From Pseudomonas segetis (GTDB taxonomy: Bacteria; Pseudomonadota; Gammaproteobacteria; Pseudomonadales; Pseudomonadaceae): 64,000 nt of DNA. This document shows, piece after piece, positions 52,286-59,787 of the stretch. The notes beneath the pieces were generated by a model that saw only the letters and a list, made by a program, of their open reading frames with translations, was not told the DNA's origin and searched no databases. Position numbers and translations under genes: made by a program. The stretch lies in NCBI RefSeq assembly GCF_900188155.1, contig NZ_FZOG01000005.1, positions 124,001-188,000 of the forward strand, read 5' to 3'. How positions within the stretch are numbered: the first letter of the stretch is position 1; every line of letters starts with the position of its first letter.

Positions 52286-53070
52286 CAGCGCATTTCCCCT
52301 TCGCCAATGGCCGGGATCTGGGTCATGCCCGCCAGCACTTCGGCCACATGGAATACTCGCACTGGACTGCCTTCGCGGGTGAGTCGTCCGCTGATGTTCA
52401 GCAGGCAACCCAGGTCACCGCCGACCAGAGTGTCAGCGCCGCTGGCCTGGATATTACTGACTTTCTGGCTGGCCATGCGGACGGAAATCTCTGGGTATTT
52501 AACGCAGAATGTGCCGCCAAATCCGCAGCAGGTCTCAGCTTCTGCCATCTCCACGAGGCTTAGTCCTTGCACCTGCTCAAGTTGCTTGCGCGGCTGTTGC
52601 TTGATGCCCAGTTCGCGCAACCCCGAACAGCTGTCGTGGTAGGTCACAGTGCCCTGATAGCTCGATTGCAGATCGGTTTTGTTTAATACATCGCTGAGAA
52701 AACTGACGAGCTCAAAGCTGCGTCCAGCCAGTTCCTGTGCCTGCGCCAGCCAATCAGGTTCATCGGCAAATAATTGCGGGTAATGCACTTTGACCTGGCT
52801 CATGCATGAGCCTGAAGGGCCAACCACATAATCGAACCCTGCGAATGCCTTGATAACCTGACGGGCCATTGCCCGTGCCTGATCAAAATTGCCACTGTTG
52901 AAGGCTGGTTGACCACAACAGGTTTGCAAGTCTGGAACCCGCACCTCGCACCCTGCTTGCTCAAGCAGCTGGACGCTGGCAAAGCCGATGCTGGGGCGAT
53001 AGAAGTCAACCAAGCACGTATGAAGAAGCCCGACTAAAGGCTTGTCGCTGGATCTGGTCATGGTGGCCAT
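52285..53070 (-). CDS. lutA: LutA-like Fe-S oxidoreductase subunit
   Basis: A 261-residue protein with two CCG domains (TCCGQPAFNSG and TCCGFGGTFC), the Cys-rich modules of LutA/GlpC/HdrB proteins. It is the first gene of lutABC, which oxidises L-lactate to pyruvate. The start is placed at ATG 53070 (53061 is an alternative); a TTG at 53091 is less likely. A palindromic operator lies 30 bp upstream. There is no lactate permease or lldR nearby. Confidence 0.9.
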   Translation of the reverse strand: MATMTRSSDKPLVGLLHTCLVDFYRPSIGFASVQLLEQAGCEVRVPDLQTCCGQPAFNSGNFDQARAMARQVIKAFAGFDYVVGPSGSCMSQVKVHYPQLFADEPDWLAQAQELAGRSFELVSFLSDVLNKTDLQSSYQGTVTYHDSCSGLRELGIKQQPRKQLEQVQGLSLVEMAEAETCCGFGGTFCVKYPEISVRMASQKVSNIQASGADTLVGGDLGCLLNISGRLTREGSPVRVFHVAEVLAGMTQIPAIGEGEMR

Positions 53071-53099
53071 ATCGACGATATATAGAGGCAAACGAGTCT

Positions 53100-53115
53100 A
53101 TGTTATCGATAACAT
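53100..53115. promoter_or_regulatory. Palindromic LacI-type operator before lutA
   Basis: ATGTTATCGATAACAT, extended to a 20 bp palindrome by flanking CT and AG. It is identical to the 16-mer at 47421-47436 and lies between lutA and the LysR gene, both leftward, so it serves lutABC. A 16 bp exact match 5.7 kb apart is very unlikely by chance. Confidence 0.78.
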
Positions 53116-53180
53116 AGCTGTCAATTTGTCCTCCAGGTGGATTTTGAGGATGTTTTTTGCTGTTGCTGGAACGAGAGGGT

Positions 53181-54080
53181 TTAGGCTTGCTCGCGCCATT
53201 GCAGCAGCCATTGGGCGAAATGGCTGGCCTTGGCGTCACGGTTCGATTTTGGGGTCACAACGTAATACTTGCCGCAGCTGAGTGGCGTTTGACAGGCAAT
53301 TACCAGGCGCCCGGCTTCAACATCCTGGGTTACAAAGAGCCGTGGCAATACTGTGGCTCCCAGGCCGTGGAGCGCTCCATCAAGGACAAATTGGAAGTGT
53401 TCCAGGCGCTGGCCGGGCAGCATTTCAATTTCTTTCTGGCTCAGGCCCGCGTCATCCAGCCACAGCTGGGTCGATGACCTGAATTGTGGGGAGTGGGCAG
53501 CGTGGTGCAGGAGCGGGTAGCGCAGGATGTCGCGCCGCTGGATGATCTCGCCGTGCTTTTCCAGCAGCTCCGGGGTGCAGACCGCGACCATCTCACCTTC
53601 CATCAGAAACTGCGAATCGAACTCTGGCCAGTTGCCGTCGCCATAGAGAATGCCTACGTCATAGCCTTCATGGCCGTCATACAGGCGGTGTAGATCGTTC
53701 ATTATCTCCAGGTCGATTTCCGGGTGCAGGCGTGCGTAGTCGCGCAGTTTAGGCAGCAGCCAGCGGGTGGTGAAGGAGGGTTCGGCACCGACCCGCAAAT
53801 GCCCGGCATGGCTGCTTCGAACCTGGTGGGTCGCGGCTTCGATCTGGTCCAGCAGGAGGCTGATTTCCTGCACATACTGGCGGCCATTGTCGGTCAGTTG
53901 CAGTCGTTGCTTGACCCGTTCGACCAGCGAGCAACCGAGCATTTCCTCCAGGTTCTTGATCTGCCGGCTGACCGCGCTTTGCGTCAAGTTCAGCTCTTCC
54001 GCGGCCTTGGTCACGCTCATGTGGCGAGCGAAGGCCGAAAAGCAGCTCAGGGAAATCATGCTGGGAAGTTGTCTGCGCAC
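53181..54080 (-). CDS. LysR-family transcriptional regulator
   Basis: A 299-residue regulator of the GcvA-like group with an N-terminal winged helix (HMSVTKAAEELNLTQSAVSRQIKNLEE) and a complete co-inducer domain. It starts at GTG in the usual RRQLPSMISL context. It is divergent from the class II aldolase gene with 173 bp between them, the standard layout for a LysR protein controlling its neighbour. The inducer is unknown. Confidence 0.88.
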   Translation of the reverse strand: MRRQLPSMISLSCFSAFARHMSVTKAAEELNLTQSAVSRQIKNLEEMLGCSLVERVKQRLQLTDNGRQYVQEISLLLDQIEAATHQVRSSHAGHLRVGAEPSFTTRWLLPKLRDYARLHPEIDLEIMNDLHRLYDGHEGYDVGILYGDGNWPEFDSQFLMEGEMVAVCTPELLEKHGEIIQRRDILRYPLLHHAAHSPQFRSSTQLWLDDAGLSQKEIEMLPGQRLEHFQFVLDGALHGLGATVLPRLFVTQDVEAGRLVIACQTPLSCGKYYVVTPKSNRDAKASHFAQWLLQWREQA

Positions 54081-54253
54081 AATAGTTCATGACGTTATGG
54101 AATGACCTGGATAAGAATAAGTCGATATTCGCCGGTCCACAAGCCGCTTACTCTCGGCGCATTACATTAGCACGCAGCTGTAAGCAGACCTCGTGCGGTC
54201 AAATGACTGGTCGCAGGTTTTCTCAGCTCTGCCCAATCGTCTGAGGAGCTTTC

Positions 54254-54997
54254 ATGAATAATAATTCGACCACAGAGCAAAGCCTGCGCACCGACTTGGC
54301 CGCCGCATATCGGCTGCTGCAACTCAATGGCTGGGCCGATCAGGTGTTCACCCACATCTCTGTGCGGCTGCCCTCGGATGAGCCGGCTTTTCTGATCAAT
54401 CAGTACGGTTTGCTGCCTGAAGAGATTACCGCCTCCAACCTGGTCGGAATCGATGTCAACGGCAAAAAGCTCGATCCCGGCAGCCCCGAAGTCAATCCGG
54501 CCGGTTTCACCGTGCACAGTGCCATTCACATGCAGCGTCACGATGCGGTCTGCGTCATGCACACCCACACACTGGCAGGCATGGGTGTTGCTGCGCTGGA
54601 AGAGGGGCTGCTGCCACTCAACCAGACCAACATGGCCTTCTATAACCGTGTGGCTTATTACGATTACGAAGGTATCCCGCTCGACCTGGAAGTCCGCGAG
54701 CGCATCGTCGGTGCCTTGGGCGACAAGAACTGCGCAATCATGCGTAACCACGGCTTGCTCACTGTAGGCCGCAGCGTTGCTGAAGCCTATTTCCTGATGT
54801 TCTACCTGAACAAGGCTTGTGAAATCCAGCTTGAAGCGATGAAGGCCGGGCGCCCCCTGGTTATTCCCTCGGACGAAGATTGTGAAATGACCGCGCGTCA
54901 ATTCGAGCACCCGGCATACCACCAGGAAAGTTTTGAACTTGTCTGGCAGGCAGAGTTGCGCCGCCTGGATCGTCTTGACCGCTCATTTAGAGACTGA
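54254..54997 (+). CDS. Class II aldolase/adducin-family protein
   Basis: A 247-residue zinc-dependent protein. The metal site is visible as the HTHTLAG pair near residue 98 and NHGLLTVG near residue 160, with a conserved Glu in LPEEITASNL. Family members cleave sugar-phosphate aldols or decarboxylate sugar acids; many in this sub-branch have no known substrate. GAGGAG precedes the start. It is followed by a transporter and an amidohydrolase, probably one catabolic set. Confidence 0.85.
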   Translation: MNNNSTTEQSLRTDLAAAYRLLQLNGWADQVFTHISVRLPSDEPAFLINQYGLLPEEITASNLVGIDVNGKKLDPGSPEVNPAGFTVHSAIHMQRHDAVCVMHTHTLAGMGVAALEEGLLPLNQTNMAFYNRVAYYDYEGIPLDLEVRERIVGALGDKNCAIMRNHGLLTVGRSVAEAYFLMFYLNKACEIQLEAMKAGRPLVIPSDEDCEMTARQFEHPAYHQESFELVWQAELRRLDRLDRSFRD

Positions 54998-55077
54998 ACC
55001 CCAGTACAACCGACCGGCTTCAAATATTAGAACTGCGTGCCAACCAAGCAGCACCACAACTATAAAAAGGTGACAAC

Positions 55078-56466
55078 ATGCTGGAATCAACCGAGACACA
55101 ACCCTCATCAAGTCAAGATGGAGCACCCTTGGGGCCCTATACCACCAAGCAATTGCTGCGTTTTATCATCCCAACCCTGTTTGGCGTGTTGCTGTTTCTG
55201 ACGCCAGTTAGTGTCGATGGGCGTATCACGGTGATGATTGCGTTCATCATCGACTATGTAAACGATGTGCTCAAACCCATGTTGGTGCCGGCCACCGTTG
55301 CCGTGGCGACTATTCCCAGCCTGATTACCTTGTTGGTGCGCTTTAGCCCGCTGAGAAACAATCCCAACCGTTTTGTTCAGCTGTTCAACCCAAGCCTGGC
55401 CTGGACTGCGGTCCGGGTAATTGGCGCGGTGCTGATGATCATGGTGTTCTTCAAGATTGGGCCTGAGTGGGTCTGGAGCCGTGATACGGGCGGGGTAATG
55501 CTCTATGACGTTGGCCCGGTGGTACTGGCAATTTATCTGCTTTCGGCTATTTTGCTGCCGCTGCTTACAGACTTTGGCCTGATGGAGTTTATCGGCACCT
55601 TGGTCAGTCGCGTATTCGAGAAGCTGTTTGGCTTGCCTGGGCGCGCCGCAGTCGATTGTGCGGCATCCTGGCTGTCGGCATCGAGTGTGGGCATTATGCT
55701 GACAACCCAGCAATACCGGGGTGGCTTCTACACCAGTCGTGAAGCCTGCGTAATCTCGACCAACTTCTCGATCGTATCCATTGCCTACGCATACCTGCTG
55801 CTCAAGCTGATCGGCATGGAGCATGTGTTTATCCAGTGGTATCTGTCGGTCGCGGTTACCGGGGTTATCTGCGCCCTTATCGTGCCTAAGCTGCCGCCGC
55901 TGCGTGGCAAGCTCGACAACTATGAACCCAGTGTTGGCAAGCAGCTGGCAACTGATGACGACAAGAGCCAAGGCTTGTTTGCCCTGGGCCTGAGCCGTGC
56001 AATCCAGCGCGCTGAAAAAGCCAATGGCCCGCTTGAGTTGATCAAGCAGGGCGTGCACATCAGTGCCGACATTGCGATTTCGGTCTACCCGGCCATGATG
56101 TTGATCGGCTGCGTTGGCCTGTCATTGATCAAGTACACCACGGTGTTCCACGTACTTTCGATGCCGCTCGTGCCTTACCTGGAATTGCTGCAAATTCCAC
56201 AGGCCGCTGAAGCGGCGCCTGCGCTGCTGGCAGGGATTGTCGACAGCATCATGCCGTCGATCCTGGCTTCGGGGATCGAAAGTGAAATCACCCGCTTTGT
56301 ACTGGTCGGTGTTGCGGTCACCCAGATCATTTTCTTCACCGAGGCGGCGATCATCCTGGTCCGGGCCAACTTCGGTTTGCGTTTGCGCGACCTGTTCATG
56401 ATCTATCTGCTACGGGTGCTGATCTCCCTGCCGGTGCTGTCATTGATGGCTCACTTGGTGCTGTAA
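55078..56466 (+). CDS. YjiH-family membrane protein with nucleoside-recognition (Gate) domain
   Basis: A 462-residue inner-membrane protein with about ten helices. The Gate-type repeats appear around residues 190-240 (AASWLSASSVGIMLTTQQYRGG) and 375-415 (LLAGIVDSIMPSILASGIESE). YjiH-like proteins are presumed transporters with no assigned substrate. It follows the aldolase by 80 bp and ends before a strong terminator. Confidence 0.8.
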   Translation: MLESTETQPSSSQDGAPLGPYTTKQLLRFIIPTLFGVLLFLTPVSVDGRITVMIAFIIDYVNDVLKPMLVPATVAVATIPSLITLLVRFSPLRNNPNRFVQLFNPSLAWTAVRVIGAVLMIMVFFKIGPEWVWSRDTGGVMLYDVGPVVLAIYLLSAILLPLLTDFGLMEFIGTLVSRVFEKLFGLPGRAAVDCAASWLSASSVGIMLTTQQYRGGFYTSREACVISTNFSIVSIAYAYLLLKLIGMEHVFIQWYLSVAVTGVICALIVPKLPPLRGKLDNYEPSVGKQLATDDDKSQGLFALGLSRAIQRAEKANGPLELIKQGVHISADIAISVYPAMMLIGCVGLSLIKYTTVFHVLSMPLVPYLELLQIPQAAEAAPALLAGIVDSIMPSILASGIESEITRFVLVGVAVTQIIFFTEAAIILVRANFGLRLRDLFMIYLLRVLISLPVLSLMAHLVL

Positions 56467-56481
56467 CCCAGGCTTGTTTTT

Positions 56482-56524
56482 GGTGCTCCAGCAGTTTGTC
56501 CCGCACGCTGGAGCGCCTTTTTAT
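56482..56524 (+). terminator. Rho-independent terminator after the YjiH gene
   Basis: GGTGCTCCAGC (56482-56492) and GCTGGAGCGCC (56507-56517) pair with one G-T wobble, followed by TTTTTATTT. It separates the aldolase-YjiH transcript from the amidohydrolase gene, or attenuates read-through to it. Confidence 0.78.
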
Positions 56525-56598
56525 TTCTTTGACAACAATCTGCCTGCTCCGATTTGGCTTGGCTGAGCCGCGGAGCAAATTGCTTCGAGGCGAATGCT

Positions 56599-58335
56599 AT
56601 GGCGAAGTCCGATAACTACCTTTCCTCCAATATTCGCGGTGCAATCGGTGCCGCTGAACTGGTGCTGATCAACGGCCGAATTTATACCGTCGACGACCAG
56701 CAGCCCTGGGCTGAAGCCGTCGCGATCAAGCATGGTCGTTTCGTAGCGGTTGGCGATTACAACAGTGTGGCGCCCTTCATTGGCGAGCAGACCCGGGTGT
56801 TGGATCTCAAGGGGCGTTTCGCCATGCCCGGCCTGTACGACATGCATACCCACCCAGACCTGGCCTTGGCGCCGGGCTATTCGGGGGATCTGGCGATCGG
56901 CTTGAATGATCCGACACCAGAACAGGTCAAGCAGTCGGTGCTTGATTATGCTGCTGCGAACCCAGGTGATGGCTGGGTCTACGGCCAATATTTTGTGCGC
57001 TATACATTCAAGCAAGCTGGCCTGGTCGCGGATCGCGAGTGGCTCGATAGCTTTATGCCAGATCGTCCGGTGGCGATTCTGGATCGCTCCTGGGGTTGCA
57101 TGATGGTCAACTCCAAGGCGCTGGAGCTGGCTGGTATAGATGCCGACACCATGGACCCGCGCCACGGTTATATCGAGCGCGACAGTATTACCGGCGAGCC
57201 AACCGGGATATTGGTTGACGGTGCCTATGCACTGATTCACGCCGCCATGCCACCAACCCCGCAACATGCACTGAAGCGCGCCTATCGCGAAGGGGTCCAG
57301 TTCCAGAGTGGCCATGGCGTGGTCGGCACCAAGTATGTGCATGTTTGCGAGCACCGTCTCAATGCACTGAAGTCGATCGATCAAGCCGGTGAACTGACCG
57401 TGCGTGTCGAGGCTGCAATTAGCTGGCAGGACGATATCTTCCCGGTCAAGCGGCGTTGGGAGTTGCTGGCTGGTGAGCGGCATTTCTACCGCAGTGCCCG
57501 GCTCAATGCCAATGCAGTGAAGTTCCACTTTGACGGCACCCATGAGTCACGTTCGTCTTACCTGTCGAGCGCCTGGCCTGGCGAGAGCAGTTGGCGCGGC
57601 CACCTCAACCTGACGCCTGAACATATCAGCGACATGGTTGTGGATATGGATCGCAAGGGCGTGCGGGTGATTGCCCATTGCACCGGCGACGGCGCATCCG
57701 ACTTGTTCCTCGATGCCGTGGCCGAAGCACGTCGGCGCAATGGCGACAGCGGTGTGCGTCACCAGTGTGCGCACAGCACCACCTTGCTCGACGCCAACCT
57801 GCCGCGCTTCGCCGAGTTGCAGGTAACCGCAGAATTTTCCCCTGTGGGCTGGTTCCCGTCTTCCTTTGCCAACGCCCGGGCGGTATTTGGCGAAGACCGC
57901 ATGCAGCGTGCCTACAACTTCAAGGGTGTGCTGGAGGCAGGTGGTGTGGCGGTAATGGGCACCGACTGGCCGGTTTCCAGCATCAACCCCTGGATCGGCT
58001 TCGAAGCGATGATTACCCGCGAGAACCCATTCGGCGATGTAGAAGGGTGCTTCTATGGCAATCCGATCACCTTGGAGCAGGCCATTCGTGTCATGACCAT
58101 CAATGGCGCCTGGTGCATGGGTATTGATGACAAGGCTGGCTCAATCGAGGTGGGCAAGTCGGCTGATTTGATCGTCCTTGATCGTGACCTGTTCGCCCAG
58201 AGCCCCAAGGGCAACATCCATAACACCCAGGTGCAGTTGACCTTGCTTGAAGGTGAGGTGATGTGGGATCGCCAGGGCGAGTTCGTAGATACCGACCATG
58301 CGGCCATCTGGCAGGGCGAGTTGCCCAACTTTTGA
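56599..58335 (+). CDS. YtcJ-like metal-dependent amidohydrolase
   Basis: A 578-residue amidohydrolase (amidohydrolase_3 group). Metal ligands are visible in DMHTHPD (HxH near residue 80), HCTGDGASD, RHQCAHS and the Asp of MGTDWPVSS. The N- and C-terminal strands form the small beta-sandwich (VLINGRIYTVDD and IEVGKSADLIVLDRD). GAGG lies 8 nt before ATG 56599. There is no signal peptide. The substrate is unknown; a nearby CobW-type GTPase could supply its metal. Confidence 0.85.
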   Translation: MAKSDNYLSSNIRGAIGAAELVLINGRIYTVDDQQPWAEAVAIKHGRFVAVGDYNSVAPFIGEQTRVLDLKGRFAMPGLYDMHTHPDLALAPGYSGDLAIGLNDPTPEQVKQSVLDYAAANPGDGWVYGQYFVRYTFKQAGLVADREWLDSFMPDRPVAILDRSWGCMMVNSKALELAGIDADTMDPRHGYIERDSITGEPTGILVDGAYALIHAAMPPTPQHALKRAYREGVQFQSGHGVVGTKYVHVCEHRLNALKSIDQAGELTVRVEAAISWQDDIFPVKRRWELLAGERHFYRSARLNANAVKFHFDGTHESRSSYLSSAWPGESSWRGHLNLTPEHISDMVVDMDRKGVRVIAHCTGDGASDLFLDAVAEARRRNGDSGVRHQCAHSTTLLDANLPRFAELQVTAEFSPVGWFPSSFANARAVFGEDRMQRAYNFKGVLEAGGVAVMGTDWPVSSINPWIGFEAMITRENPFGDVEGCFYGNPITLEQAIRVMTINGAWCMGIDDKAGSIEVGKSADLIVLDRDLFAQSPKGNIHNTQVQLTLLEGEVMWDRQGEFVDTDHAAIWQGELPNF

Positions 58336-58387
58336 TCCATGTCAGCAGGGCACTTGACCCTGCTGAAACCTGTTGAGGTTCAGGCTT

Positions 58388-59353
58388 ATGAACAGAAGAC
58401 CAAGCATCCCAGTCACCATCGTTTCCGGCTTTTTAGGGGCCGGTAAAACCACGCTGCTCAATCGCATCCTCAATAGCGATCATGGACTGCGCATGGCGGT
58501 GATGGTCAATGACTTCGGTGCGATCAATATCGATAGCCAGCTTATTGTCAGCCAGACCCAAACCACTGTCAGCCTCACCAATGGCTGCATTTGCTGCACG
58601 GTAGAAAGCGACTTGATCGAGCAGTTGAGCCGCATGCTCGAGAGTCGGGAAAACCGCCCCGAGTACATTGTGATCGAAGCCAGCGGTGTATCGAATCCGC
58701 AGAAAATCGCCAATACCCTGCGCTATCCGCAGTTTCGCAATGCCTTGAACATCGACAGCATTGTTACTGTGGTCGATGCCGCTCAGTTCGATGGGCTCAA
58801 GGGAGAAATGGCGCAACTGGCCATGGATCAGCTCGATGCAGCTGACATTATCGTGCTTAACAAGATCGATCAGGTCAGTGATGAGCAGGTTGCAGCTTTG
58901 CGTGCGCGCTGGCTGTACCCCAATGTCCGCTTGTTGCAGGCGCAGCATTGCGAGGTGCCGCTTGAGTTGATCCTGGGTGTCGGGCGTTTGAGTTCAGGAC
59001 CTAAGCTCAAGCCGGTGACCACGGCCAGCGTGCTGGGGGCCGTACCCGAGCCTGATCATTCCTCGGTTTTTGCGACCTGGAGCTGGCGGTGTGATCAGCC
59101 GCTCTCGCTCAAAGCACTGCGCCAGGCGCTGGCAGCCTTGCCAGCGAACATCTACCGGGCCAAAGGCATCTGCAATATCGCTGAGGCGCCACGGCAACGT
59201 AGCGTGCTGCATTTGGTTGGCAGTCGAAGCGAGATCAATCTGGCCGAAGACTGGCATGACGCCAAGCCTTATAGCCAATTGATTGTTATTGGCACGCACG
59301 ACGCGATCAATCCGGCGAACCTGCAAGCTGCATTTGAAAAGTGCATTGCATAG
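58388..59353 (+). CDS. CobW/COG0523-family G3E GTPase, putative metal chaperone
   Basis: A 321-residue GTPase with Walker A GFLGAGKTTLLN, the metal-binding GCICC motif near residue 65, EASGVSNP and NKID, followed by a CobW C-terminal domain. Members deliver zinc, cobalt or iron to target enzymes. It lies 52 bp after the amidohydrolase in the same direction and is not near the Zur box at 34.6 kb, so the amidohydrolase is the most likely client. Confidence 0.88.
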   Translation: MNRRPSIPVTIVSGFLGAGKTTLLNRILNSDHGLRMAVMVNDFGAINIDSQLIVSQTQTTVSLTNGCICCTVESDLIEQLSRMLESRENRPEYIVIEASGVSNPQKIANTLRYPQFRNALNIDSIVTVVDAAQFDGLKGEMAQLAMDQLDAADIIVLNKIDQVSDEQVAALRARWLYPNVRLLQAQHCEVPLELILGVGRLSSGPKLKPVTTASVLGAVPEPDHSSVFATWSWRCDQPLSLKALRQALAALPANIYRAKGICNIAEAPRQRSVLHLVGSRSEINLAEDWHDAKPYSQLIVIGTHDAINPANLQAAFEKCIA

Positions 59354-59508
59354 GCATTTGCTTGACTGGCAGGCCGTGGTGATGCTTTTGAGTCATGATC
59401 TGCCAGTGCGAATAACCGGTTGCTTAACTTTCAATTGACTCTCTGCTTGCTGGATCTGCGCTGGGCAAGCATCGCGTTGTCACGCTGATCAGTAGCGTGG
59501 AAGAGGTA

Positions 59509-59592
59509 TCATCCTTGCACCACTTGCAGCGCATCCAATTGCTCGGCCGGCAAGTTTCGCATTGGCAGGGGATTGCGGTCTTCTGTTGCCAT
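59509..59592 (-). CDS. Possible 27-residue small protein or gene stub
   Basis: The frame starts at ATG 59592 with AGGAG 4 nt upstream and ends in TGA. The peptide begins MATEDRNPLPMRNLPAEQLDALQ-like, with no membrane segment. It has no recognised relatives. The strong ribosome site is the only support. Confidence 0.2.
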   Translation of the reverse strand: MATEDRNPLPMRNLPAEQLDALQVVQG

Positions 59593-59741
59593 GGCGCTCC
59601 TGAGCTTGTATGTAACCAAAGCTGATCAACCACCGCCAATTCAAAAGGCAGTGAATAATCTCGCTGTGTAGGCTCTACACCTTATTCCATCCAGCTGTCC
59701 GGAAGGGGGGTAAACCTTATTCAGGACGGGACAATAGCTAT

Positions 59742-59774
59742 AAAAAAAGGGACGCCGAAGCGTCCCTTTTTATT
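59742..59774. terminator. Bidirectional terminator at the end of rne
   Basis: AAGGGACGC (59747-59755), a CGAA loop and GCGTCCCTT (59760-59768) have an A-run on the left and a T-run on the right, so the hairpin can end transcripts from both sides. It lies 14 bp past the rne stop. Confidence 0.88.
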
Positions 59775-59787
59775 TTACTGAGTAACC

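Larger units (their letters stand above)
59354..59787. other. Junction between the accessory insert and rne
   Basis: The 434 bp contain no recognisable gene apart from a terminator at 59742-59774. A 27-codon minus-strand frame at 59509-59592 has a good AGGAG ribosome site and a short peptide rich in Leu and Gln; it could be a small gene or the 5' stub of a deleted one. The other frames in the interval look accidental. It marks the right end of the insert relative to the PAO1 order. Confidence 0.4.
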
